Counted from the stretch's first letter, positions 8,852-17,437 are shown. The stretch is DNA of 64,000 nucleotides from Shewanella psychrophila (GCF_002005305.1 NZ_CP014782.1:4030001-4094000), one strand, 5' to 3'. A program made the numbers and translations. Notes: generated from the letters alone by a model not told the origin.

Positions 8852-9451
8852 TTGAATGAACTTCCTTACCAGGACATAATAAAGAACCTGGTTGATAACT
8901 CGCTATTGCATCTCTATATCTCTGTTGCTGAAACATCTCGTTTAGTACCTGTTTATAAGCGTAATGAAATATTGGTGCGTCACCTAAAACCGATGCTCAA
9001 GGATAGTCGTTATCGGAGGATCAAGAATGAGCTACGAAGATTACTGTCTACAGGTCGCAGTGCTAAGGGGGATTTAGAAGCGCAATTGATAAACGTGCGG
9101 GAGTTAGCGCATCGAGTTGAACTGGATGCGACTGGTGCACAGAAGCTATTTAAATTGCTTGAAACCTTGAGGTATGAACAAGGGCTGAATAGCCGGATTG
9201 TCAATGAGTCAGAAAAGAGGATACCTGGTTTTATCTACATGCTGCGAGATCACATCGATAATGGATTCAATGAAGCTGGAGAGCAAGTCGCTCCAATGTC
9301 GCTGTTTTTAGAGTCGGATAAGATGAGTGGGCTTGTAGAGACCATTGAGAAAACCAGATTATTTAGTACAGAAATCAAACAGAACGATGAAGATGAGAAG
9401 CAAGGGCATTTATTACTGCACCCAAGCATTAGCTCTGTTGCTGTGACTTAA
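8852..9451 (+). CDS. Conserved-looking hypothetical protein, TTG start
   Basis: A 199-residue, soluble, mostly helical protein that I do not recognise. It lacks a signal peptide and membrane segments. The middle is basic (KPMLKDSRYRRIKNELRRLL) and the C-terminal third acidic (KQNDEDEKQ). The frame starts at TTG, with AGGTG about six bases upstream; no in-frame ATG occurs until well inside the protein, so the TTG start is likely real. It stands alone, transcribed away from the small-RNA candidates, and a weak hairpin follows it. The long clean frame supports coding; no function is proposed. Confidence 0.7.
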   Translation: MNELPYQDIIKNLVDNSLLHLYISVAETSRLVPVYKRNEILVRHLKPMLKDSRYRRIKNELRRLLSTGRSAKGDLEAQLINVRELAHRVELDATGAQKLFKLLETLRYEQGLNSRIVNESEKRIPGFIYMLRDHIDNGFNEAGEQVAPMSLFLESDKMSGLVETIEKTRLFSTEIKQNDEDEKQGHLLLHPSISSVAVT

Positions 9452-9464
9452 CGGTGCGTTGGAG

Positions 9465-9498
9465 ATAACGAGCTAAAACATCAGTTCTGGCTCGTTAT
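9465..9498 (+). terminator. Hairpin after the TTG-start gene (weak terminator candidate)
   Basis: A 9-bp perfect stem (ATAACGAGC / GCTCGTTAT) just past the stop codon. There is no following T-run, so it may only stabilise the transcript end. Confidence 0.35.
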
Positions 9499-9623
9499 TG
9501 AGATTATGCCAACAGCAGGAAATGCAGATGATTATTCCCATTTTTGTTAATCAAGAGGGAATAAGCACAAATATCAATGGCAAGCTTTGAGTATTTGGGA
9601 TGACTTCTGTTTACTATAGGCTG

Positions 9624-11681
9624 TTAATCGCAGCCCCCTATTAAACGCCAAGCGAACATACCATCATAATCCCAATTAATATCGGGTCTTAACTCTCCAC
9701 TATGCGCCCAATGTGCTTGGTATATAAACCCTCGATAATTGACAAAATCGTCACTATAATAAAAATGCATTGGAGACCAAAGGTATTCACCCCTGCAGTA
9801 TTGACTTTCATCAGATGAGTCCCGCTCATAATACGCGATCAGCGTAACGTCGTCATAATCAGTAAAGCTGTACAACATAACGTTATAAATACCGCTTACA
9901 GGATGAGTGAACTGACACTCCTCGTTACTATCATAGCCCGCAGAAAGGCAGTCAAAGTCAGTGTCACTGGCTTGCTGATTATATTTCACATACAAATCAA
10001 TATCACTCGCTCCACCTTGCGTTGAAAAAGTCAGCTTAGTGGCGGCTTCTGGCAAATTAAAGGTGAAATGACGCTGTTGGTGTTGCTGCCCAGTGAGAGT
10101 TACAGGGCGGCCATTTATCAAGATTTCACTATCATCATTTGGATCTTTCCCCGGATTGTCGGCATCGCATTGAGTTGTTGTTACTCCCACCATGCTGAAA
10201 GCATGGCTGACGTCAGTTTGGCTAAATTCCTTATCAGCTGCTGCCCTACAGACGCCATCAGCTCCAGACTGGTACGTTGATCTTGGGGTCCAATAAAGAC
10301 GGTTGGCAATGACAAACAGCTCAAAAGCCTTTTTAATATTCCAACCTTCAGAAGTGGCTAGATGATAAAATGCTTTATTGAACACTCCAGAGGTTAGATG
10401 TGGATCCATCCCGTCATAATACTGACTAGCAGATTCAATGGACATACCATCTTTTGCTGGGGAATCGAGATAGCGCATCGCACCACTGTACTTCATGACA
10501 TGCTCCCCCATTTTCCAATTAAAGGTCCCATGCATGTAATAACCCAGCGCAGCCGCCGCTATATCAGAAAAAGATTCGTTCATCCCCCCCGATTGATTAT
10601 AATATTCTAAGCCAGAATTTTGCTCTGTAAAGCCATGACTAACCTCATGAGAAACGACATCCCAGGTCGTCAGCGGGTACATACTCTGCCCCCCATCGCC
10701 AAAGGTCATTTGTTGACCGTCCCAAAATGCATTGGCATAGTTATAACCATAGTGGACTCGCATCTTCAACTTCATATTAATCGGACGAAGACCGAACCAC
10801 TCTTGGTACATATTAAATACCTGCTGCCCAAAGTAGTGTGCATCATTCAAGGGAGAATAAGCCCCATTCACTTCGTCATTGTCGTTATTTGGACAGTTAA
10901 ATTGATGTATCACTCCACCATATTGATTGTGATACATGTTGTAGGTGACAACATCGGTAGAATCCATTCGACACTGTTCATCGGTGATCAATGAGCCGTA
11001 CTTTCCGCCGTTACCAAAATAATACTTACCGCTTTTTTGATTACCCCCCGGCCCGCCGGCAAGTTTAAATGTCATGCCTTCCCACTGTCGTAATATGTCC
11101 CCATTATTGGCATCAATAATTTTAAATGGCCGTGATATCGAGTTGCCATAGCTGACAAAAGAAGTGATATAGACCAGTCTTGCCTTATCATTTTCATCCA
11201 GATATATCCGGAGAACAGCCTGTTCATTGTCAACGCTGACCGGACCCAGCGCCTGCGGTAGATCTGACTTTGCGATAGTCAGCGCATGGCTAGTACTCAT
11301 TAACGGTATCGATGAGGGGAGATCTAGGCCTATTGCCCTGATAAATTGCCCGCTAACACCGGTATAGAAACCTATAGTGTTTTTTTCAACAACCAGAGAC
11401 TCTCCATAGATTGGGATCCCCTTATACAACTGTTGATAGCGCACTTTCATCCTGTTCCCTGACATAGCCATTTCTGCAACAGGTCTAATCGAATCTTCTT
11501 GCTTTAAAGCCAGTACTTGATTCAAATCTTTTATAGGGATGGACGCTGATGAACTATCGAACATCACAGTATCATCAAGTTTCACCTTATCAAGGTCAAA
11601 TCTCTCTGCTGCATATAATGTAAACGAAGATAATGCGGTAAAAATACCCGCTGCCCATAGTATTGTGTGTCGTATCATCAT
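9624..11681 (-). CDS. Secreted M4-family (thermolysin/vibriolysin-like) zinc metalloprotease
   Basis: A 685-residue preproenzyme. Order of parts: signal peptide (to about residue 25), FTP and PepSY propeptide domains (about 40-200, with YKGIPIYGESLVV), M4 catalytic domain (about 215-500), a bacterial pre-peptidase C-terminal domain (about 520-617), and a C-terminal aromatic module (YCRGEYLWSP to the end) resembling a chitin-type carbohydrate-binding domain. The zinc site is HEVSH at 345-349 with the third ligand in GGMNESFSD (Glu369); a catalytic-type His lies near 428. It would be exported, self-processed and degrade extracellular protein, possibly anchored on chitinous particles. Two adjacent ATGs compete; the second is better spaced from AAGGAAG. 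A propeptide-only relative follows upstream. Confidence 0.93.
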   Translation of the reverse strand: MMIRHTILWAAGIFTALSSFTLYAAERFDLDKVKLDDTVMFDSSSASIPIKDLNQVLALKQEDSIRPVAEMAMSGNRMKVRYQQLYKGIPIYGESLVVEKNTIGFYTGVSGQFIRAIGLDLPSSIPLMSTSHALTIAKSDLPQALGPVSVDNEQAVLRIYLDENDKARLVYITSFVSYGNSISRPFKIIDANNGDILRQWEGMTFKLAGGPGGNQKSGKYYFGNGGKYGSLITDEQCRMDSTDVVTYNMYHNQYGGVIHQFNCPNNDNDEVNGAYSPLNDAHYFGQQVFNMYQEWFGLRPINMKLKMRVHYGYNYANAFWDGQQMTFGDGGQSMYPLTTWDVVSHEVSHGFTEQNSGLEYYNQSGGMNESFSDIAAAALGYYMHGTFNWKMGEHVMKYSGAMRYLDSPAKDGMSIESASQYYDGMDPHLTSGVFNKAFYHLATSEGWNIKKAFELFVIANRLYWTPRSTYQSGADGVCRAAADKEFSQTDVSHAFSMVGVTTTQCDADNPGKDPNDDSEILINGRPVTLTGQQHQQRHFTFNLPEAATKLTFSTQGGASDIDLYVKYNQQASDTDFDCLSAGYDSNEECQFTHPVSGIYNVMLYSFTDYDDVTLIAYYERDSSDESQYCRGEYLWSPMHFYYSDDFVNYRGFIYQAHWAHSGELRPDINWDYDGMFAWRLIGGCD

Positions 11682-11907
11682 AACTTCCTTTTTGATGTTG
11701 TACGTTTATTTTATTATGGTTGTATTTATTCAATATAATTAATATGCAATCATGACAATATCGAAAATCAATAATAAATTAGCATAATGGAACAAGGCGG
11801 TGTGAAGTGGTCAATTATCGAACACCATAAAGAGATAATCGATTAATTCTTTAGTGACTGACCAGAAGCTAATAACTGAACTCGATATTTAAACTAGTGA
11901 ATAGCTA

Positions 11908-12729
11908 CTATTCCATTACTTTGACAGCACACTTATGTGCCTTGCTATAGCGTTCTAATATCACAGCATAACGAATTCGACTCTTCTCGTAATTAACTCT
12001 ACTGTCTTCGTTATTATCATCGTTATAATTTCTAGTGGCTTCGAGAAGTACGGGGTAATAGTTAAATGACTCTTCAAAAAATGCATTTAACACAGCTAAA
12101 GTTCTTGAACGTAAAATTTTCATGTCTAGATTTTCGTCAATAGCGCACGATGTAGTAATATGCGTTAAGCCATCCCAGTTATCTAATACTTCTCCGGTAT
12201 CTGCATTAATATAAAAGAAAGGACGACTGGGTCCGGTGATATCGGTAAAAAAACTTATTTGATAAGCCAGATAGGCCGTTAAATCGCTGTCAATATAAAT
12301 AGTTAGCTTATTATGTTTATTTTCAATGATGGCATTTGTATCATCAACTATCCCAAGGTGGCGTAAGGCAATATCGAATGCAGCACTTCCTGTTAAAAAT
12401 GGGTCTGTACTTATTAAATCCTGCTCTATACCTTGAATATAGCCACCTGAAATTCTGACTATATTACTCCCTATTGCTTGTTTTGATACGACATGAGCAG
12501 CATACACAGGGATGCTTTTATAAAACTCCTGATGACGGTTGACTTTTACACCATCGACTTCAAGAGCAAGCGTAGAGATAAAAGAATAATCATCGTTTAA
12601 ATTTAGCAATGACATTATACTCATTGATTCTTTTATTTTAAATATTGAGTCATTAATTTCTATTCTCTCAGCCGAGAAAACAGAACTGATAAAGCCTACG
12701 TAGAACACAATAGCAAGTATTAATTTCAT
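11908..12729 (-). CDS. Free-standing M4-protease propeptide-like protein (FTP/PepSY, no catalytic domain)
   Basis: This secreted protein of about 273 residues has a signal peptide (MKLILAIVFYVGFISSVFSA) and then aligns with the propeptide of the neighbouring protease: FYKSIPVYAAHVV against LYKGIPIYGESLVV, IRISGGYIQGIEQDL-type text against the IRAIGLDL region, and ADTGEVLDNWDGLTH against ANNGDILRQWEGMTF. The homology stops where the protease catalytic domain would begin. The last 75 residues are Asn/Glu/Arg-rich with no HExxH. The start is set at the signal peptide; eleven upstream codons are hydrophobic but unlikely. It could be an inhibitor or folding helper for the protease, or the stub of a decayed protease gene. 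Confidence 0.75.
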   Translation of the reverse strand: MKLILAIVFYVGFISSVFSAERIEINDSIFKIKESMSIMSLLNLNDDYSFISTLALEVDGVKVNRHQEFYKSIPVYAAHVVSKQAIGSNIVRISGGYIQGIEQDLISTDPFLTGSAAFDIALRHLGIVDDTNAIIENKHNKLTIYIDSDLTAYLAYQISFFTDITGPSRPFFYINADTGEVLDNWDGLTHITTSCAIDENLDMKILRSRTLAVLNAFFEESFNYYPVLLEATRNYNDDNNEDSRVNYEKSRIRYAVILERYSKAHKCAVKVME

Positions 12730-13066
12730 ATAATCACTTTTCAAAAAAAACAACAAATACATTTAGTTTCATCCGAACCCATAATAAATACAGGCTTGTT
12801 GAGCTAATATATTAATATCCATATTAACAATGTAAACCTGACTAAGAGTACAGTTATATAACCTGTATAGGTTTTCAGTTTATTTATCATTGCTTAATTA
12901 TTACGTTCACCTCACACATTTAAACAATCACGACCTAATGGTTAACTCAGAGTTATTTTTGGCTGCATGGTTCAAGGCGGATGAGCGAGGGAATGGTGCT
13001 CCCTTTTGAATTAATTCAACACCGAAGTCGGCAATGCGGTAAAAGGAGAATGATAGGAACTTTTAG
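12730..13066. other. Non-coding stretch upstream of the propeptide-like gene
   Basis: AT-rich; no gene supported. It holds the presumed promoter of the leftward propeptide-like gene, then runs into the first of two repeat copies that flank gmhA. Confidence 0.4.
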
Positions 13067-13146
13067 TCAGCTTGAAGATACTGACAACGGCTGGAGGTTG
13101 TCGTCGTAGCTTCTCAAGATGCTCACAAAAACGTGCGAGCACCTTG
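13067..13146. repeat. Dispersed palindromic repeat, copy 1 (3' side of gmhA)
   Basis: Begins TCAGCTTGAAGATACTGAC and ends in an imperfect hairpin, GATGCTCACAAAA with TGCGAGCACC. The other copy, in the same orientation, lies on the far side of gmhA. Confidence 0.55.
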
Positions 13147-13189
13147 CAATGTTAACTTATGCCTTTACAACTATCTTTAGGGCTACTTT

Positions 13190-13768
13190 CTAACCAGCCA
13201 TTTTCTTTTCAATTAAATAGATTAAAATATGGATAATCTTAATATGCACTTCTTGAATTCTATCAGCAAAACCAAAATGAGGAACGCGGATCTCAATATC
13301 TGCTAACCCCGCCATTTTACCGCCATCCTTACCGGTTAGGGCGATAATAGAAATCCCCTTATTTTTGGCTACTTCAATCGCTTTTAAAATATTAGCCGAG
13401 TTACCACTGGTTGATAGGCAAAATAATACATCCCCCCTACGTCCCACACCTTCTAAATAACGTGCAAAAATATACTCATAACCATAATCATTTCCCACGC
13501 AGGAGATATGACTTGGATCGGAAATGGCAATCGCCGGGTATGAAGGTCGATGTTCGCGATAACGCCCGGTTAACTCTTCGGAAAAGTGCATGGCATCGCA
13601 GTGTGATCCGCCATTACCACAGGCAAGTACCTTACCTTCTTTTTTAAATGAATTTGCTAATAACGTAGCGGCTGTTTCAATGTTTTGTAAGTTTTTTTCA
13701 TCCGCTAAAAAATCTTGTAATACTTTTTCAGCTTCTAATAATTCATCTTTGATAATTGATAAGTTCAT
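13190..13768 (-). CDS. gmhA: Sedoheptulose-7-phosphate isomerase GmhA
   Basis: GmhA converts sedoheptulose 7-phosphate to D-glycero-D-manno-heptose 7-phosphate, the first step to ADP-heptose for the LPS inner core. The 192-residue length equals that of the enteric enzyme. The SIS fold is evident in KVLACGNGGSHCDAMHFSEE, which includes the metal-binding His/Glu region, in SDPSHISCVGNDYGYEYIF, in LSTSGNSANILKAI and in DRIQEVHIKIIH. The start is the ATG giving MNLSIIKDEL; a 16-codon upstream extension is not family-like. It stands apart from any LPS gene cluster and lies between two copies of a palindromic repeat, which suggests it was moved here. Confidence 0.93.
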   Translation of the reverse strand: MNLSIIKDELLEAEKVLQDFLADEKNLQNIETAATLLANSFKKEGKVLACGNGGSHCDAMHFSEELTGRYREHRPSYPAIAISDPSHISCVGNDYGYEYIFARYLEGVGRRGDVLFCLSTSGNSANILKAIEVAKNKGISIIALTGKDGGKMAGLADIEIRVPHFGFADRIQEVHIKIIHILIYLIEKKMAG

Positions 13769-13876
13769 AAAATATCTTCTTAATACTGGGTAACAAAAAA
13801 TATGGTTGAAATTCATGCGGTGCTAGCTAACTCAATTAATAATCCAGTTATCAGAAATCATGAATTGAACTTTCAG

Positions 13877-13958
13877 CCAGCTTGAAGGTATTGCAACATC
13901 AAGAAAAATACCGTCGTCATTTATCAAAAAATGCTCACACTAACTTGTGAGCATCTTG
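13877..13958. repeat. Dispersed palindromic repeat, copy 2 (5' side of gmhA)
   Basis: Begins CCAGCTTGAAGGTATTGCAAC and ends with a perfect 9-bp hairpin, ATGCTCACA / TGTGAGCAT. It resembles copy 1 across about 80 bases and shares the GCTMACA/TGTKAGC hairpin idea with the hairpin near 18.67 kb. Confidence 0.55.
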
Positions 13959-13988
13959 CTGTAGTAGTTTGAGTGTCTTGTTTATTGC

Positions 13989-14342
13989 TTACACCAACAC
14001 TTGCCGTGTGTTTGCGATGTAGTGATGGATCTGACGTTCAGTTTTCGAGTCAATCATTTCTTCAGGTCGACAACTATTTGGGCAAGGCATATTCGGTGTT
14101 GTGCCAAACACACGGCAAATTAACGGTCGCTCCTCATACACCTCACAACCATTAGGTCCTAGATGTACACAGTTCCACTCATCTAATGCGGCTTCATGTT
14201 CTGCATCCGTTTTCACTGGCAGGCGCGACATTTCTTCCGAAGAGGTTGTGACCGGTCCACAACAATCGTGACAACCCTTCACACATTCGAACGACGGAAT
14301 ACGCTCACGCAGAATCGCGATTATCTCTCGATTATTGTTCAT
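13989..14342 (-). CDS. YkgJ-family cysteine-cluster protein
   Basis: A 117-residue protein with nine cysteines arranged as in the YkgJ/CxxCxxCC group: CVKGCHDCCG (20-28), then C58, C66, C76, and CPNSC (87-91), with the conserved ERPLICRVFG. These proteins probably bind a metal or iron-sulfur cluster, but no reaction is established for them. It is cytoplasmic, with no signal peptide. It is a monocistronic leftward gene, and its promoter region contains a tandem duplication that repeats a TATAAT-like box. Confidence 0.85.
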   Translation of the reverse strand: MNNNREIIAILRERIPSFECVKGCHDCCGPVTTSSEEMSRLPVKTDAEHEAALDEWNCVHLGPNGCEVYEERPLICRVFGTTPNMPCPNSCRPEEMIDSKTERQIHHYIANTRQVLV

Positions 14343-14351
14343 TCATACCTA

Positions 14352-14428
14352 TTGTGCAGTTCGCGAGCGTTATAGCTCTGTCCCTAACTCTTGTGCAGTT
14401 CGCGATCATTATAGCTCTATACCTAATC
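14352..14428. repeat. Tandem 39-bp duplication upstream of the YkgJ-family gene
   Basis: Two near-identical copies of a unit beginning TTGTGCAGTTCGCGA and ending in CTAA, in direct repeat with a 39-bp period. On the gene's strand each copy contains a TATAAT or TATAAC hexamer, so the duplication may have doubled the -10 region. Confidence 0.6.
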
Positions 14429-14573
14429 CACTAAAAGTGGCCCATGCCTTTAAATTTACAGCAAACTAATCGCAGTAGAACTGCCCAATACAGAGTCGCC
14501 CTCGAAATCAGCCCATACATGCCCCTATTTATACGGCGTTATGGGATGTAAGTGCAGTTTATTTAGTCGTGGC

Positions 14574-15467
14574 TCACCCATAACCTTTTATATTCTTTAG
14601 CCGTTTAATACTGGGTATTGGCGACATCACAGCGCCTATAGATGCTGTGACTATGGTGGCAAGGCCGAGAAGTTGGAGAGTGGTAAGCTGCTCACCTAAC
14701 ACAAAGAAACCAACCGCCGCCCCCACAACAGGCTCGCCACTGGTTAACACGCCATAGGTTTTTGTCGGCAAATGCCGTAACGCTTTCATCTCCAAGATAA
14801 GCGGGATCACACTCGACAAGAGCGCCACTGCAGCAATGAGCATCAGCACGTTCCAATCAATGATACTAAAGGATAATGCTTCAAATCCAACGGGAAAAAC
14901 AAGTATCGACGCGACAATTAACCCTAAAGCCGGAGCCTTAGATCCATGTCGCCTGCCGGCTTTTTTTCCAGCAATGACATAAGCCCCCCAAAAGGCGCCA
15001 GCGACCAAGGCATAGAGCACTCCTCTTGTGTCGAGATTAGTCACACTGGCTGGAGTCGGCAACAAAAGAGTGATCCCAACAACCACTAAGGCTACCCAAA
15101 TAACATCAGAGCGTTTGCGTGAATATACGATAGAGACACTGAGCGGTCCCAGCAACTCAATAGCGAGCGCCATGCCAATGGGTATTGTCTCTATTGCCAG
15201 ATAGAAAAACAAATTCATTCCTGCGATCATGCCACCATAAACTACGACAGAGCCGATATTGTCCCGGGTTAATTGCACCTCCCAGGCCCGTAAAACACAA
15301 GTGAGGAACACGGCTGACATAATGAAGCGTATCGCGGTCACACTGGCGGGATCGATATAGGAAAACATCGATTTTGCTAAGGCCGCCCCAGCCGTTAGCG
15401 AGATCATTGCTAGAGCAACGGCCGTGACCGACAGTGCTGTTTCTTTGTTGATTAGTTGACCCTTCAT
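14574..15467 (-). CDS. rhtA: EamA-type exporter resembling threonine/homoserine exporter RhtA
   Basis: A 297-residue inner-membrane protein of the drug/metabolite (EamA) superfamily with about ten hydrophobic helices in two repeats. The first repeat includes SLTAGAALAKSMFSYIDPASVTAIRF and the second ALVAGAFWGAYVIAGKKAG and TKTYGVLTSGEPVVGAAVGFFVLGE. These blocks and the length match RhtA, which expels threonine and homoserine. The start is set at MKGQLINKE, because the 19 upstream codons are not family-like. An Lrp/AsnC-type regulator is transcribed divergently from a shared region with two matching inverted repeats, which supports amino-acid-responsive control. Confidence 0.8.
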   Translation of the reverse strand: MKGQLINKETALSVTAVALAMISLTAGAALAKSMFSYIDPASVTAIRFIMSAVFLTCVLRAWEVQLTRDNIGSVVVYGGMIAGMNLFFYLAIETIPIGMALAIELLGPLSVSIVYSRKRSDVIWVALVVVGITLLLPTPASVTNLDTRGVLYALVAGAFWGAYVIAGKKAGRRHGSKAPALGLIVASILVFPVGFEALSFSIIDWNVLMLIAAVALLSSVIPLILEMKALRHLPTKTYGVLTSGEPVVGAAVGFFVLGEQLTTLQLLGLATIVTASIGAVMSPIPSIKRLKNIKGYG

Positions 15468-15495
15468 AATTTTTACTTTTATCACCCAATAAGAA

Positions 15496-15563
15496 TGATA
15501 AATTTTATCAACTAAATAGCGCAACCCCTGTCATTCTTGAACTTATAATGATAATTTTTATCA
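15496..15563. promoter_or_regulatory. Paired operator candidates TGATA-N5-TATCA between rhtA-like gene and Lrp-type regulator
   Basis: Two 15-bp sites with identical arms (TGATA and TATCA, five A/T bases between) occupy 15496-15510 and 15549-15563. Their centres are 53 bp apart, about five helical turns. The position in a divergent promoter and the AT-rich symmetry fit binding by the neighbouring Lrp/AsnC-family protein. Confidence 0.6.
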
Positions 15564-15591
15564 CCAATCCTACGAAAGAGAACTTGAACTT

Positions 15592-16050
15592 ATGGATGTT
15601 ATTGATCTAAAAATCCTCGAGCAGCTACAAATTGACACGAAAGTCTCAATGGGCGAATTAGCCCACAAAATCGGTCTCTCAGAACCCGCTTGTTATCGCC
15701 GGGTAAGACTGCTGCGTAAAAGTGGTGTTATAGAGCGAGAGATTGCAGTCGTCAAACCCAAGAACATGGGCTGGCCGTTGAGCATGATGGTGATGATCAC
15801 CTTAGAAAGGGATCACAGTTCGATATTAAACCAGTTTTTAACCCGAATTAACAAAGAGCCTGAAGTCTTAGATTCCTGGTACGTGACGGGAGACTTTGAC
15901 TTAATCTTGCGGGTAGTAGCAAAAGACATGGAAGCATACGATGAATTCACGACCAGGGTGTTGCATAAAGATGATTCGGTGAAAGTGTTTCAAACGCAAG
16001 TGGTGATGAGACACGCTAAGGTAAACGGCCCTATTCCTGCTTCGCTTTAA
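15592..16050 (+). CDS. Lrp/AsnC-family transcriptional regulator
   Basis: A 152-residue DNA-binding regulator. The N-terminal AsnC-type winged helix-turn-helix is seen in MDVIDLKILEQLQIDTKVSM, LAHKIGLSEPACYRRVRLL and GVIEREIAVV. The C-terminal RAM ligand domain follows (about 65-145), with VLDSWYVTGDFDLILRVVAKDMEAYDEF. Family members sense amino acids and assemble as octamers on paired sites. It is divergent from the RhtA-like exporter, the standard arrangement for a dedicated exporter regulator; the effector is unknown. Confidence 0.92.
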   Translation: MDVIDLKILEQLQIDTKVSMGELAHKIGLSEPACYRRVRLLRKSGVIEREIAVVKPKNMGWPLSMMVMITLERDHSSILNQFLTRINKEPEVLDSWYVTGDFDLILRVVAKDMEAYDEFTTRVLHKDDSVKVFQTQVVMRHAKVNGPIPASL

Positions 16051-16103
16051 CAGGGAAGCGCAACACCCAGCCAAAATACCTTAATGTATCGCTTACTGAA
16101 TGT

Positions 16104-16967
16104 TTATTGCCGCTTCCCCTGCCATCCCTGCAGTACTATTGGCAATATGATCAGCAAGATACCAATCGTTGTATACATATCTAGAGATTCGTTAAACAAG
16201 TAATAGCCAAAAACTGCGGCAAATATCAGGCCGCTGTATTCGGCAATAACCGCGGCACTGGCGTCGGCTTGTCGAAATGCGAGCACCACGCAGCCCTGAT
16301 AAATACCTACGGTAATAGCGGCGCATATACCGAGTATCAACAGTTCCTGAAATTGTTGGCCACCCATAGGTTGCCAGGTAGACATTGCCAGCAAGCTAGT
16401 TACCGGCAGCGCGCACAAATTAGTCCACATCATGACGCTCGCCACCGAAATGGTCTTGGGTAGTTTAACCACTAATAAATTGAATCCTGTGATGGTCATT
16501 GCCACCACGAAAGCCACCAGTGCCGCCCATTGCAACTGATCCGGACGTAAGGCTATCATCACGCCAATAAAACCAATCACAGCATTGATTATGCGCTGAC
16601 GCCGTACCTCCTCTTTAAGCCATAGGAAAGCAGCTAACACGGTTAATAATGGCGCTGCATAGAAAATCACATTAGCAGTGGCAAGACTCAAGTGTAATAA
16701 CGCGAAAAGTGTACAACTGGCCCCAATAATGCCTAAGTGAGCTCTCATCAGGTGAATTTTGAGTGCACCAGGACGGCGTTGAGCAGGCCCCTGTGACCAC
16801 CAAAATGGAAACACCAACATAAGTGTCGCCACCTGGCGTAACCACAGATATTGAAAAACCGTATTTTCATTACCTAAGGCCTTAACGACGACATCGGTAA
16901 GCGTGGCGAAGAGGTTTCCCAAAACCAACAAGGCCATAGCCATCAGCAGTCCGCTAGCGCATTTCAT
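16104..16967 (-). CDS. EamA-family (DMT) transporter
   Basis: A 287-residue multi-pass membrane protein of the EamA group with two internal repeats: LFATLTDVVVKALGNEN to LWLKEEVRRQRI, and the second ending AEYSGLIFAAVFGYYLFNESLDM. Substrates in this group vary widely (metabolites, drugs, amino acids), so none is assigned. The start is the ATG giving MKCASGLL. A longer frame reads back through the upstream acetyltransferase gene and its first 55 codons show no membrane character. The preceding gene ends 2 bp before this start, so the two are co-transcribed. Confidence 0.85.
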   Translation of the reverse strand: MKCASGLLMAMALLVLGNLFATLTDVVVKALGNENTVFQYLWLRQVATLMLVFPFWWSQGPAQRRPGALKIHLMRAHLGIIGASCTLFALLHLSLATANVIFYAAPLLTVLAAFLWLKEEVRRQRIINAVIGFIGVMIALRPDQLQWAALVAFVVAMTITGFNLLVVKLPKTISVASVMMWTNLCALPVTSLLAMSTWQPMGGQQFQELLILGICAAITVGIYQGCVVLAFRQADASAAVIAEYSGLIFAAVFGYYLFNESLDMYTTIGILLIILPIVLQGWQGKRQ

Positions 16968-16969
16968 TA

Positions 16970-17437
16970 CTAGGTTGTAAGCTGTTGTGGCACTCTGACC
17001 ATGGCCACATGATTGATACCGTCTTCCAGATAGACACCGGAGACGGTGACAAACCCCTGGCGACCATAATAAGCCTGCAGATGTTCCTGGGCAGAGATCT
17101 TGATCCCTAGGTCTGCATCTTGGGATAAACAAAGTGCGACGCCTTGCTCTAACAGCTGATGCCCAGCCCCTTGACCGCGTACGGCATCACTGGTGACGAC
17201 CCGCCCAATACTTTGGTGTTGCGGATAAGACACGCCTGTTGGCAGCATCCGTAAATAGGCCGCTAAACGGCCCTCGTGATAGCCCAGCAGATGTCTGGCT
17301 CCTGGGTGACGGTCTTTATCATCGAGATCTTGGTAGTAACAGGTCTGTTCGACCACAAAGACTTCACTGCGCAGCTGCAGCAGCTCATACAGTTCATCTG
17401 TGGTCAGTTCTTTAAAGCTCTTGGTTATAAAATGCAT
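16970..17437 (-). CDS. GNAT-family N-acetyltransferase, ElaA-like
   Basis: A 155-residue acetyltransferase close to ElaA, with the N-terminal block LTTDELYELLQLRSEVFVVE and CYYQDLDDKD. The acetyl-CoA loop region reads SIGRVVTSDAVRGQGAGHQL, and the C-terminal half has ISAQEHLQAYYGRQGF. The substrate is unknown. It lies between a Crp-like regulator and an EamA transporter, all leftward, with tight spacing to the transporter. Confidence 0.9.
   Translation of the reverse strand: MHFITKSFKELTTDELYELLQLRSEVFVVEQTCYYQDLDDKDRHPGARHLLGYHEGRLAAYLRMLPTGVSYPQHQSIGRVVTSDAVRGQGAGHQLLEQGVALCLSQDADLGIKISAQEHLQAYYGRQGFVTVSGVYLEDGINHVAMVRVPQQLTT

Noticed and set aside
16968..17132. Longer N terminus for the EamA transporter
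   Set aside because: The extra 55 codons overlap the acetyltransferase gene out of frame and lack membrane character.
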